This document shows positions 40,132 to 51,754 of a stretch of 64,000 bases of DNA, one piece after another (within the stretch, counting starts at the first letter, position 1; the number at the start of each line of letters is the position of its first letter). The notes beneath the pieces are model-generated. The model was not told where the DNA came from and did not search any database. It saw nothing but the letters and a program-made list of their open reading frames with translations. Position numbers and translations under genes: made by a program. Source of the stretch: Auanema rhodensis (lineage: Eukaryota > Nematoda > Chromadorea > Rhabditida > Rhabditidae); assembly GCA_964057225.1 (NCBI GenBank), contig OZ059895.1:16558001-16622000 (forward strand), written 5' to 3'.

Positions 40132-40539
40132 CTACATTAGAGCGTGTTTAAAGAAGTGCAACTGACCGCCATATAACTAGCATTAGGTCAACACTTAAGT
40201 GAAATACAAAAATAATAATTTAGAACATGTTCATTATATATTAAAACTAAAAAAATACATATTGCAGTCATAGCACAGGCAAATGGAATGGAAACATAGG
40301 CGGCAGTTAGTCAGTGTTCCATATCCCCGAGTATTACGAGGGTCATTTACATAGTCGTGCGACAGAGAAACGAGAGTGGTCGCTAAGTGTAGGCAGAGAC
40401 GCAGATGTTACAAGTTATAGCAAAACCGTGTGTTGGTGTACCGAATAGGTCAACCGGGGACAGTTGGTCACATTTTCTTTTGACATGAACTGCTTGACCA
40501 AACATGAATATTAAGATATGTGTTTAGGCGCAAGTGAAA

Positions 40540-40840
40540 AAAGCTGAGATTGGAGGGAGAGAGGGAAACACATATATTATGTGGATAGAAGAGACAATAG
40601 AAGATTGGAGCTAGGTGACATCTCTTGATGGCTCTAAGTCGCTTATAGGAAGAGTCGGAAAATAAAGGGAAATGGGATGCTCTGAGGAGTATAAGGCAGA
40701 AGGGGAGATAGAGAAGTAGGAGGAGAAGGAGGGCAGAGCGTGATAGATAGATAGATAAAGATAGATGTAGAAAGCAAGTGATGAGAGAGAGAGAAAGGGA
40801 TGGCATCGTGTGTGAGAGAGGGAGAGAAAACGGGAAATAT
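40540..40840. repeat. GA-rich low-complexity block
   Basis: Purine-rich + strand with many GAGAGA and GATAGATA units. Open frames here are low-complexity artefacts. Confidence 0.75.
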
Positions 40841-41166
40841 AATCATCTTGTTGAGTTTTTCTCATATATTTGGAAGCAAATGAGCTCACTTAAAAATTCC
40901 ATAAAGAGGAACTTGCGGAGGCTTAAATGATTCGCTAAGTTTCTCAATAATCTATTCAAATGCAACTTATTTGAAGAAAATAATCTTTTTCCGCTCTTTT
41001 CATGGATACTACTGAACACCTATCCTACAATTTTTCCAAGTTTCGTATAGCATTTCCTATTGTTGACACAGTAGTTCTAATATATACCTTTGAATGATTT
41101 AAAGAAAAATGAAAATTTGATTTTATTAAAGAACGTTTTGTGTCTTGAGTCTGTATGCCTTTTCCC

Positions 41167-41169
<3 letters not shown>

Positions 41170-41241
<72 letters not shown>

Positions 41242-41248
41242 CTGTCTG
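41170..41248. repeat. (TC)n microsatellite
   Basis: About 25 uninterrupted TC units followed by a degenerate TCTTTC/TCTGTC tail. It sits about 100 bases upstream of the inverted-repeat element. Confidence 0.95.
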
Positions 41249-41343
41249 TCCATAGGGTGTTGATGATGGCGAGTGAAGAAAAAAAAAGAATAAATTGCCA
41301 AGAAGTCTCGTCCATTCTTTACATCAGCAGTTGTTAGAGTATG

Positions 41344-41349
41344 TGTCAG
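41344..41349. repeat. Left target-site duplication TGTCAG
   Basis: Six bases immediately outside the left end of the inverted-repeat element. They are repeated exactly at 42089-42094 outside the right end. Confidence 0.9.
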
Positions 41350-41618
41350 AGTAGTATATATACGAGGGATTATAGCTGTTTTTTCAACATTTCCTCATTT
41401 CAACACATTTTCATTCTCTGAAGTCAGAGAATCACCTCATTTACAACACCTTTTTTGAAAAATAAGTGAATTTTCGAAGCACTAAAAAGTGCTTTTCTTT
41501 AATAATTTTTATACATTTTCGATCAATTTTCTGTTGAGATTTCGATTTCCTATTTTCATGTCATTTTCATACTTTTTACAAAATTGATGGATTTTCACCA
41601 AATGGTATTATAAAAATT
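41350..41618 (+). repeat. Left terminal inverted repeat (269 bp)
   Basis: Left arm of the element. It pairs with the reverse complement of 41820-42088 over its full length without gaps. It contains a short internal palindrome around AAGCACTAAAAAGTGCTT. Confidence 0.92.
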
Positions 41619-41808
41619 TTTTATTTTTTATTTCTCTATTATTTGAAGAATCTAAATTTACAATTCCTACTTCTCTTGGTTGTATCCCTTGTGGTGATAA
41701 AGTGTCTCTCATAAAGATGCCACGGAAATTTTTGATTTCTAATGTGTTCACTAAAGCAAGAAGTTCAAGATTTGTAAGACTTGGTAGATCTTTCTTCAGA
41801 TCAGTCAT
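41608..41808 (-). pseudogene. 5' fragment of an adenovirus-type cysteine protease gene
   Basis: Open frame of 66 codons on the minus strand, filling almost all of the element's core. The ATG lies 12 bases inside the right arm, and the stop falls within the left arm. The segments NFRGIFMRDTL and VGIVNLDSS match, from memory of the family, the N-terminal part of the adenain-like protease encoded by Maverick/Polinton elements. The frame then turns into low-complexity Asn/Lys sequence and ends before the position where the family's catalytic His, acidic residue and Cys would lie. It can therefore not be an active protease. I read it as what remains after internal deletion of a full-length parent. 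A short functional peptide cannot be excluded. Confidence 0.65.
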
Positions 41809-41819
41809 TTATTAAGCTT

Positions 41820-42088
41820 AATTTTTATAATACCATTTGGTGAAAATCCATCAATTTTGTAAAAAGTATGAAAATGACATGAAAATAGGAAATCGAAATC
41901 TCAACAGAAAATTGATCGAAAATGTATAAAAATTATTAAAGAAAAGCACTTTTTAGTGCTTCGAAAATTCACTTATTTTTCAAAAAAGGTGTTGTAAATG
42001 AGGTGATTCTCTTACTTCAGAGAATGAAAATGTGTTGAAATGAGGAAATGTTGAAAAAACAGCTATAATCCCTCGTATATATACTACT
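41820..42088 (-). repeat. Right terminal inverted repeat (269 bp)
   Basis: Right arm of the element, complementary to 41350-41618 with one mismatch. Confidence 0.92.
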
Positions 42089-42094
42089 TGTCAG
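42089..42094. repeat. Right target-site duplication TGTCAG
   Basis: Exact copy of 41344-41349. With the duplication removed, the flanks join as a single TGTCAG in AG-rich sequence. Confidence 0.9.
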
Positions 42095-42296
42095 AGAGAT
42101 TGTTGTGAATTATGGCAGGAATTAAAAGAGAAACCCTTTCGTCTTGATATAACATTGTAAACGTCGAGGAGGAATTATTTAGTAAAAATGAGGAAAAATG
42201 TAAAAATATGATTTTTAGCCAGATAATAATCATGCGGACACTGAAAAATACTCAAAAGAGATTAGCTAGAGCGTGCATTATGACGAAAAATCAAGA

Positions 42297-42340
42297 AGAT
42301 GTGTGTGTATGTATGTGTGTGTGTCTGTATGTGTGTGCGG
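42297..42340. repeat. (GT)n imperfect microsatellite
   Basis: TGTGTG/TATGTG tract; open frames across it are artefacts. Confidence 0.85.
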
Positions 42341-42687
42341 GAGGAATGAAGGGGAAGACTGAATGATAGAGAGAGAAAAGAGTGGATGATGAAGAAGAAA
42401 AGTAGGAGAAATGAGTGCGGGGAGAAGATGAGTGGGAAAGATGTCCAGATAGGTTGATAGATGTGTCAGACTTCGTTCCCCAAAGTTGGACAAGTTGAAG
42501 AGTCATCAACCAGTTTAAGCAATCAGTTATATGCAAGATTGTAGGGAGAATGATGAACATAATAAACTCAAAAAGTTGCATTTCGATAAAACCCTGGAGA
42601 AATCAAAGACATTTGCGTCAGTTCACAATATTCTGGGCATTTTGTAGATCATCAACTGAGACATAAGCTTGAATCAATTGGTCACAG

Positions 42688-44218
42688 AAAGAGAGAAGAA
42701 AAAAGCTTAAGCTCTTCAACATAAACGGCGTAAGTTGAGAAACGTTTGGTAATTTTGAACAGAAAAGATTGAAAAGCAAAGGAAATGGAATTCGATACGT
42801 GACATCTAAGGAGGTGTGTCGTTTACATCATGCTCTTGCTAAACATATACTAGAAATGAATGGAAAACCACCCTAGTGCACATGACGTATTGTTTTGTCC
42901 TTCTGAAGAAGTCGCGCTGCGCTTCAGACTATGCACGTTAGAGCTGCAAGACGCTGACAAAGTTGTCCTTTTCATCATGTAAAATCACATTATGTAAAAT
43001 TTAATTCTTTTTTTTTCTTTACTAAAGTTATAAACTGATTTGCAAGTTACGAGAAAAATGCTTGAAAAAAGAAAATAAAGTAAAGCAAAGAGAAGAGATG
43101 CTGTGAAATGGTGAGAGCCAACTTAAGCTTCATCAGAACCTGCTCAACGCCGACGTAAATGGCGTCTTTTTTCTTATGTGGCCGTTGTTCGGCAGCGAAG
43201 TAGCAGAGTAAGAGCAATGGCCAATCAGGATAAAGCCCATTTGAACTCGAAATCCTACGTATTTTTGGGATCAAGCCGTTATGTGGCCGCCGCGGTAGCT
43301 TTGGGACACAACTTATTTGGAGGAAATAACAAGAAAGAAGGGTTGGAGCAATAATACAAGAAGAGAAAAGAGATTGTTAGCCATTCATTTCAACTATACA
43401 TCTATCTCTCATTGCATATGGGTGTATAGACGTGTATATAGGGTGTCTATCTGTGTGTGTGTGTGTGTATGTGTATGGGTACGTCTGTCCAGAAGACACA
43501 TTGGTCCAATCCGTGTTTCTGTTAATTCATCTATTGTTGAACTCACCGAGGACAAAATGTAAAATAAAGATATTGAAAGTAAGAAATGGCATAAAGAAAT
43601 AGAAAGACGACAAGGAAGAAGACGAAGAACATAAAGAAGAAATGAGTGTTCTCTAGATATGTGAATATCTCTACTAAGTTCAACGTGTGATAGAAACGGA
43701 TTTCTTTTCGATCCTTGGAGTTTCTCATTGAGAAAGTGCAGTAATGTCGTACTAATTGGGAATTAGCCCAAGATATACTGGGAGCTGAACTCAATAACCT
43801 TGCAAATGTGACTAATCCAGCTCATGTCAGCCAATTTCTTCCGTTAAAGCTACGTCAGAAAGCATCATTATCTGAAACCAGGGTAAAAAAAAAACATGCA
43901 TAATCGAGATAAAGCTCTCTGTATAAAGCCAGATGTTTTAGATAAAATGAGCAGTAAAAAGGGCGACATGACCACAGTTAAAATCGACAAGAAATGTTTA
44001 AAACAACTTGGTTATACATTTTATTTGCTCACAGAGAATTTTGGATCCAAAAAATTACTAATTGCATGCGAATAGCGAAAGAAATTGTTATAAATTTGCA
44101 TTTTTTTCAATTTCAGCAACTATTTTGCGGCGGAAGACCGAATGTTTCTTATTTTACCCCATCTGCTACCCCTTCGTCTGCTCCTTCGTTGGAAAAAAAT
44201 ACTGGAAAACGAGTTTAG
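42688..44218 (+). CDS. Unidentified coding-like segments (gene or gene remnant)
   Basis: No family recognised. Several + strand pieces look coding. 42688-42729 (KERRKKLKLFNING) joins in phase, across a 33-base GT-AG gap, to 42763-42873, which includes IRYVTSKEVCRLHHALAKHI. It is followed in another frame by DVLFCPSEEVALRFRLCTLE (ending about 42980). 43128-43351 includes HLNSKSYVFLGSSRYVAAAV. 43767-43882 includes NNLANVTNPAHVSQFLPLKL. 44117-44218 (RPNVSYFTPSATPSSAP) joins the previous piece in phase and ends in TAG. The frame shift at about 42870 and the unresolved joins suggest either a real gene with undetected exons or a decayed one. The region adjoins the mobile element. Confidence 0.3.
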
Positions 44219-44500
44219 TGACAAGAGAAAGAAACAATTATGATCACATTTATTCATTTACAAATGACAATATTTCACATTTAATGCGAAAGTGAAAGCA
44301 TTTTGGCAAATGATTCGTACGGAAGAATCATGGATCATAAGGAGAATTTATGATATATATACATAGAAAACGGTGAATCATGATAGGAAATATAAATAAT
44401 AGTTTAGAAAAAACCCGTGATATACATTATAAGAGGTTGGTAAATGTAAAAGCTGAGCACTAGATAACCAGATTCGTTTCCAGAAGACTACGTCTATGCA
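44219..44500. other. Spacer before the semaphorin 3' end
   Basis: AT-rich, no coding evidence; presumably the 3' UTR of the semaphorin gene. Confidence 0.35.
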
Positions 44501-47500
44501 CTAAACCCGGTTGGCATTATCTGACTCGTTGATGTGACATTGTGTCTGAAAAAAAAATATATTGAGAAGCAGCATTTCGTACGTGAAACGATTTATTTTC
44601 TTTCACACTGTGTTTTATCAACTTACAACTTTGTTCTTTTGATCCGTCCACATTCTTTGAGCAAAATCATGCTCATTACGGCGTTTGCAATGGTTCAACC
44701 AGCATGACTTATAAGCTTCAACTGTTCTAGGCATGGCACATTCTTCTGCAAAGAAAAAATTAATTAGAATGTATGGAAGAATAGTTGGATGGAAGAATGC
44801 AACCGATCAATGGACAAAAATATTTTAAAAATGAATGTGAACGACCGAACTGCTAAACTTGAAATTTAAAAATGAATGAGCACAACGTATGTCAATGCAC
44901 TACATGAGCTTATCGTGGGACGGTCGCACTTTTCATCAAAACAGTTAGCAAAACTAACATATAAACAATTTGCTCATAAATTAGAGACAAACCTGTTTCA
45001 ATTTTCAATCGATACTTTGTAATGCTCTTATTCTCTAAGCGACACTCATAGTTTCCGCTGTCATCTTCATTGACATCCAATAGGATGAGTCCTCCTTCAT
45101 TTGTAATTATAGCTTTTTCAGAATGTGAAACACTGTAAATTGATGATATAGTATATTAGTTCTGTTTAAAGCATTTACATCGAATCATCCTTATTCCATT
45201 GGCAGTTCAAATGTCCCTTGAAATGAACAGTATCCGAAGGATAATGTGTTAAATGAGCTGCTCGAGTAACAATCATGCAATCAGATGCACCTCTTCCAGA
45301 CCAAGATGAGATCCAACTGAAATATTCACTGATTATACATTGATATATGCGAATATGCAATGACAAGGTCATTGAGCTCAGTAAGGAAATGATATTCCTT
45401 ACCCTGCATTCTTAGAATGAACTTTCTCTCTTGGATGACATGAATCTCTGGCAGTATTCCAGCTACAATAAGGATCTACAGCACACAATGAACAAGACTC
45501 ATGCATATCACATGAAGATAAGGTGAACTGTGAAACAGCATTGTTAGTAGCTGTGAAGAAGAATTCTGAACGATAGCTTTTGTTTGGCAATTGTTATCAA
45601 AACAACGATACCTCCAGGCAAAAGAGTAGTTGCTCGGATAACACCATTAGTGTTCAAGTCACGAGTTTCGATCAAACTCCATTTCCATTGGTTTCCTTCT
45701 TTCCAATGAGATACTTTCCACATCTTTTGTTTTCTTAACATACGCATGATTATCATGTAAATGCTTCAAAGGAAAATCGTTAGTACCTTCCATCAAATGC
45801 AAAAATAACATTTTGCTCCGTTCTGACATCAACGAGAATGTGAGAGAAAACCACATCTCTAGTTGGAATGATGGGAACTTCTCCCGAAATAGGCTCAGCC
45901 ATTAGCAGATGTGATTTTGCGAAGTGCAAATCAGAATCAGAAAGTTCTTGAGAGTTGGAAACACACTAAATGATAAATTGCTATTTGATGAATCGCCAAG
46001 CATACCGTTCCGGGACGATGAGATGGAACAGCATCAGGAGGAAGTGGAAGCCAGCTAGATCCTGTGTTCTCCATAAAAGCACCGTTGTGGAATAACTGGA
46101 AAGTACAGAGTATGAAAACAATATATGAAACCCAAAATAGAATAAATATAAGCTTGTAGGGGGAAAAATACCTGATTTATAGATCTAAGAGAGAACACAC
46201 AAATGGCAGATGTTTGGAATGCAGTATCCGAAGTACTCATACCGGCGTAGAAGAGGGTGTCATCCACGGACTCCACGCGTGATACAGATTCTTCAGACAA
46301 AATTGATTACTATTATTCTTATTTCATAAGACTTACGGATGTGATCAAAGTAAAATGGATATTGAGCCGAAACTGAGCAGTTCAGTCTAGCTTTGACAAA
46401 TGAAGTCCATACTTGTCTCAAGACAATTCTACCACCCGTATCTTTCTAAAGGGTAAATGTGAAGATTTCGCCAGAATATTTAAAGAACTTACTTTACAAA
46501 TTCGAGCCACACGACTGCGAATAGCACGATCAGTAAGACCTGTCTCAACAGAAATCTCTCGGAAAAAGAAATAAACATATTCTCCAATGTCAAAGGATCC
46601 AACAAATTGAGGCTCTAGAAATAGCATGTTTCATTTAAAGATTTTGAGTTTTCATTATTTTTTTATTTTGTTTATCATATCCTGTATAGATTTCAGATTT
46701 AATCAACAATCATCCCACGAAAAATTCAAGGAGCTCTCGCACATTTTCTACAATTTTTCCGCTTCAGACAACGTTGATTCATCATTTCGGAAACCCCGAT
46801 TAGCTGTCAGCACAAAACTGGCTTGCTTGTGTTCAGATCCATGAATGGAAGTAATTTGGTGTGGCGGATGTGCTAAACTCGATTATGCTGTCCGAAGCAC
46901 AACGACAGAACCGATTGCTGGCGCACAAATGCCACCCGATAAGCACAAATTGGACATATGGGATACAGATTTTCATATTAGGCAAAGATATAGAGGAAAC
47001 ATTGGTTGAGAGATAGATATCCGTAGTCATATGGATGAATTTGACGTCAGCGTCCAAGTTGATTTGGAGTTAAAAAGAAGAAAGAAGGGACTAACGTTAT
47101 TTTGATCAAGCTAAGCTACTCAACGCATAAAAACAACACTCTAACTAACCATTAAGCCACTTGCTATCAGTATAGACTGTTCTCATGCTTGAATGGGCCT
47201 CTTTTCCCTTATTTACCAATGCAGGACGGTAAATCAAGTGATTTTCACCAGCCATACCAGTACGAATACCAGAGTAAATTGTTGAAACTTCTCCAGGATT
47301 TCCCCATTCTGAAGAGATGTATCATTGAAGTAGCTCACACGATAAACTGAATTATACCGACTAGCACAGCCGTAGAATTAACCATTGCATCAGGGGAACA
47401 AATTCCTATTTCAGTTCTGGGATCTTGCCTATCTTTCAATGTGTTAGCATCCAAAACCCGAATTTCAGGCTTCATTGCAACTGAAGAGCAGATCTGAAAA

Positions 47501-49575
47501 CAATTGGATTGGCTAAAGTTTGCTGGGGCAAGACATACATATAGGGACTCTTTTTGATCTTGTAGAGTCATAAAACGCGTTGAAGGTTGGCAATCTGCAT
47601 CTGTATTTCCTATTGAACGACATTCCGACAATTCAGATTCAGGGAGAGAAATATGCTTCTCAGCGAACTGAAAAAATAAAAAATTTCAGTATTAATACTA
47701 TAATATTTTGAATAATTGTCCAATGTAACTCGAATATGAATTTTAAGTAAGTAGAGTTAGCAGAAAGGCTTGAAGCAGCTGCCATTAAAATAGGATCGAA
47801 AGCCGAAAACGAAACAAAGAAACTTCTTGGATATTGAATTGTCATTCAGTTGTCCTTGTCATGCTCTTACTCTCTCATTCTTATTCAAGAAATTTGCAAA
47901 TGTTGACAACTCATCGATCAAAAGTTATATGAGAGTAAATTTGAAAATTGCTCCAAATTCTTTTGCCCGGGATTAGAGAGATAAACACAAAGGTGTGACT
48001 GGTCGTCCTGTAACATGTGAACAAAGAAGAAGTCAGGCAGCATAAAAGAGATTCGCACCGAAAGAACGACATGACTAACAAAGGTAGGTCGACAGATGTT
48101 GAATGACATTGGGAAATATAGAGACTAACACACGATTATTCTCATGCTTATAGGATAGTATAATATATAAGTGAAATACCAAAAACAAAAATGAAAATGT
48201 AGAACTAACCAAATTTTTCGATGTATCATTGATGTTGTAAGCCCAAAGCCTGTATATACGTCCACGTGCACCTACATACAAGGATCCTGAGTTTGAGTCA
48301 AGCACCAAATTTCGATAATCAAGATCTCCTCTAGCGAATACATTATCTGAAAGAATAACAATTATAATTATTAAGAAATTAAATTAGAGTGTCAAGATTC
48401 ATAACATGCGTGTGCAGACCTAATATGCTAATTTCACGTTGATAGGAACTTAAAGTCAAATTTCATTTTTGTTCATTTAGCCGGAGAGTGCGGTTGCATT
48501 CAAATAAAAATTTCAATTTGCAGTGTTTCATGTTTCAAATAAACAATAATTCTTCGTGTATAGCCAATGCTACTCGAACAAGGAAAGATTTATGTTTGCC
48601 CAGAGTGAAGATACTGCTGGGAATTCAAATTAAAGTACGACGAGCTGTCGAATTCATTGCCCCTATCGTGATCATCGTAGGTTTGCGAAAATCAAATTGA
48701 TCGAATAAGGTCGAACCACTTCAGATATGTTTCAACACTGATCACTCTAAACCATTCGATAATTATGGCAGCGGGCTGGATCTTTAGAAAGATGAATCGC
48801 ATAAGAGCTGTCACATGTGTCTTATCCCCTCATTCAGCCTATACCGCGTCCTCTCTCCCCTTCTCCTAACAACCTAATTGGAGTCGCTGGCCATATTCGA
48901 AGACAAGTGAGGTCAGTATAAAAGCTATGAAAGCGAAAAACAGCACAAACAGCAAAAACAACGTTAAAGTTGATTGACCTTATAACTATAACAAGTATAG
49001 AAGTTTTCAGTGACTTTCAAATCAATAGAAACGCTGTTTGCTAAAAAAATAACGCTTTTCGTAAAAAAGTAGTAGTTGAGAGGGAGATGATTCAAAAGGT
49101 AATATGATATTGATCGAAATAAAAAAATTAAGGGGATATTCTTTGAAATGTCCGGCATCAAAAACCATAAATCGGAGTTACGACTGGAATAAGGACGACT
49201 GTATAGCACAATGTAATATAAGTTGTCTAGCATTATAATCTTATGATATTCATAGCATTACTTTACAATTTAATCAAAGAAAAAATATTCGGGAATAAGA
49301 TTGAACAAAAAAATAACAAAAGAGTTCGGCGCAAATGAGTTTAGGATAGAAAGAACAAGTACTGGAAATTCTATTATTTGAACGGAGAACAGACAAACCC
49401 CCAAACTAAAATCTGCACACACAAAAAAAGATTTTACCAAACCATACAAATATGAAAATATAGAAAGAAAGCGTGAAATAAAAAAAAGGATTGAGTTCTT
49501 ACCTGGAATTCGTTGTTCAGCTGCTATACTGATAGAACATAACAGTAGGATGTAAGTAGTTAGTAAAAATAACAT
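44501..49575 (-). CDS. Secreted class-2-type semaphorin
   Basis: Secreted guidance cue expected to signal through plexins. A signal peptide ([18 protein letters not shown]) begins at ATG 49575. The sema domain follows: [35 protein letters not shown], then [47 protein letters not shown], the blade [20 protein letters not shown] with [11 protein letters not shown], and later [24 protein letters not shown] domain ([20 protein letters not shown]) comes next, then an Ig-like domain ([24 protein letters not shown]). A short Cys-containing basic tail ([19 protein letters not shown]) ends at the stop at 44501. There is no transmembrane helix after the Ig domain. This fits the invertebrate Sema2 class, represented in C. 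elegans by MAB-20. Introns are longer than elsewhere in the window. Confidence 0.88.
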
Positions 49576-50252
49576 TATGCAATCATGGAATAATAATTTA
49601 AGTTAGTGAAAATATGAAATTATTCTAGAAACAACTCCTTAGATGGAGAGGACTCTGTTTGTGAGGCGTATGGACCGGGTGGTCTATTCAAATGTGTTGT
49701 GGGCGGGACCCCCACAATGCCCTCTCCTAACAGAACCCAACACAATCGATCGTCCTCCAACGGACCCTCCTTTCCCTCTATTCTTCTTTGCACATAAAAA
49801 GTCTCTCAATAATTTTAGACAAGGAACACATTGAAAAGAACATCGACCAGCTGTTATAAAACATAAAACTATGTATTATATGTTATTAGTAGTCAACTAC
49901 TTCTCAAAACTTTAGCACATAGTCAAAAAGATTTTAGTTATACTGTCTCTGTGTGTCAATATAATAATGTATGTTCATATATTTTTATCCATAACAAGAC
50001 AATGAGAAAAAGATTTCGATTTGAAAATTCATTAAAAAATCTGTTGATATGAGCAATTTCTATGTTGTTATATCATATATCACAGTAAAAACATTTTAAC
50101 ACAAAAGTGAGTTAAAGTAGGCATGAGTTACAACAGTATTAGAACAGTACATATACAAACACACCGGAATGAAAAAAAAAACTGATACCGAAAACAAATT
50201 ATATCGGATTGAATATGACTAGAAGCATATCATAGGGCGCTATAATCAGTTA
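49576..50252. promoter_or_regulatory. Semaphorin upstream region
   Basis: About 680 bases. It includes a GC-richer patch at about 49660-49770 (GGGCGGGACCCCC), a plausible promoter of the semaphorin gene, and further left-to-right the 3' UTR of UBAP1. No gene seen. Confidence 0.4.
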
Positions 50253-51754
50253 CTATTGAGATTTGTATTTCTCAAGACAACGCTTGAAAGCATCTTCAGC
50301 TGAAGATCCTTGTGAAATAGCTGAAGCAACTTCCTGTGACCTATCCAGCACAGCCTATAAAAATAATTATTATGTTTCATTTAAGGAAAAGTAAGATTTA
50401 ATATATTATGCTAAACAAATATTGCCATGTACATGCACATATGTCATATGCACATATATAGTAACAGAGATTTAAAGAGGTCTCACAAGCATTTGTTTGC
50501 AGATTATAAGCTCCAAAAGGTCCGAAGAAATAGATACGACATAAAGAAAATAATAAGTAATGCTATAGAGAAAAGAAGTAAATCAAATAAAATAATGCCA
50601 GCTAGAACGAAAAAGAGAGAGAGAGAGAACTAATCCAAAAATTAGAAGAAAAAAAAATATAAACCTGCTTATCAGTTAAATCACATTGGTTCAGAAAGCG
50701 CATAGATAAGGACGGCATGACACCTAGCTTCTGTAGTGTAGATAATGCTTTGATGTAATATTCAATCTGATAAAATTGTATAATTCATTCAAAAAATATG
50801 ACAAATAACTTACATGAACCCAACGACGACGTGGCAAATTCTCAAGAGTTTCCTCAACTAAATTTTCTCGATATCCTTTAGTTAACAGTCTGGACCTATA
50901 TAGGTCTTTAGTTGATACTTCGGTTCCCGAACCGGATGTTTGAGAAAGTGTGCTAGATGATAAAGGCCTTGGCATAGCTTTTGATCCTATAATAAAAAGT
51001 TTAAAAGCAATAAACACGTTGTGATTACCTTCCGGCACGGATCCATTTATTTCCGCATTTACAGTTTTATCCTGTGGAACCTTGAAAGATAACGAAGGGT
51101 ACGACGGTAATGCTTTGGGTGCTGTTAAATCGGGTGCAGGAGTAGAAGGCTCTGATGAAGCACTCAAGACCTAATGAATACAGTTGAATAAACCTGATCT
51201 TAGAATCTAACAAACCTGACTTAACGCAGTTTTATCATCAATAGTCTTCCATTCTAGCTCATCAAATACATTTCCTTTAAGTTCGAATTCTTCAAAATTC
51301 ATCAAGTTCGTTGTTGCTGGCAATAAAGGAACAGATCGACTTGTATCTCCTGTTATTCTAGTAGGTTGAAGTACTTCCTGAAAATATAGAAACAGATAAA
51401 ATGGTAAATCATAAACTTCATACTGATGATATCATTGAGTGGGCTGCTGAGTAACTATATAAGCTTTCAACAGCTACCTCCTTAGGAGGTGCAACTTCAT
51501 TTCTTTTATCATACATTTCCCTAGCTTGATTCTCAACGGCGAAGGTGTACTAAATAATATTGATTTAAAAAAACGGTTTTAAACTTAAGTTTACACTTGT
51601 AAATGAATGTATATTAGGTAATCTCATAGTAGGAATGCATATTTCTGGTCTTGGAAGAAAATTCCTACCTATTTCCATTGGAACGTCCAATATATACTCT
51701 AAATTGTTGGTAAGTTACCATATATCGTACTTAGTTACCTTCAACTCTTCTCAT
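50253..51754 (-). CDS. UBAP1: ESCRT-I subunit UBAP1
   Basis: Component of the ESCRT-I complex, which sorts ubiquitinated cargo at endosomes. First exon (51739-51754) is tiny. The second carries the N-terminal motif YILDVPMEIGRNF, comparable to the MVB12/UBAP1 box near the start of the family, and IPTMRLPN. The next exon gives TFAVENQAREMYDKR. A central block FEEFELKGNVFDELEWKTI matches the conserved UBAP1 core segment. A Pro/Ser-rich linker follows. The C-terminus consists of helical ubiquitin-binding-like repeats (LLTKGYRENLVEETLENL; SQGSSAEDAFKRCLEKY). The stop is at 50253-50255. The protein is much shorter than vertebrate UBAP1 (roughly 300 against about 500 residues). Assignment rests mainly on the N-terminal and central blocks. 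Confidence 0.8.

Larger units (their letters stand above)
39904..41343. other. Repeat-rich intergenic interval
   Basis: About 1.4 kb without a convincing gene. It contains an (AC)n tract, a GA-rich block and a long (TC)n tract. Base composition shifts strongly between the strands, with G/A enrichment on the + strand up to 40840. Confidence 0.5.
41350..42088. mobile_element. Non-autonomous Maverick/Polinton-type element
   Basis: A 739-bp unit with terminal inverted repeats of 269 bases each (41350-41618 and 41820-42088), which I read as identical except for one base (GAAGTCAGAG versus GAAGTAAGAG). A 201-bp core lies between them. The ends read AGTAGTATATATACGAGGG and its complement, and the unit is flanked by the direct repeat TGTCAG. 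Long inverted repeats starting with AG and a 6-bp target duplication are the known marks of Maverick/Polinton transposons. The core carries the start of a protease-like gene of that group. There is no integrase, polymerase B or capsid gene, so the element could move only with help in trans. The near identity of the arms points to recent insertion or arm-to-arm conversion. Confidence 0.85.

Noticed and set aside
40468-41337. Several overlapping open frames of 60-112 codons on both strands
   Set aside because: They are translations of GA/TC simple repeats (Ser-Leu or Arg-Glu runs), not genes.
41480-41500. Short palindrome AAGCACTAAAAAGTGCTT considered as a transcription terminator
   Set aside because: It lies in both arms of the mobile element in a eukaryotic genome; it is part of the inverted repeat and not a bacterial-type terminator.
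43047-43274. 75-codon minus-strand frame opposite the coding-like segment at 43128-43351
   Set aside because: No family features; the opposite strand has acceptor-bounded, better balanced composition. Neither is certain.
50427-50633. 68-codon + strand frame inside UBAP1
   Set aside because: Lies in a UBAP1 intron, biased Lys/Arg composition from A-rich sequence.
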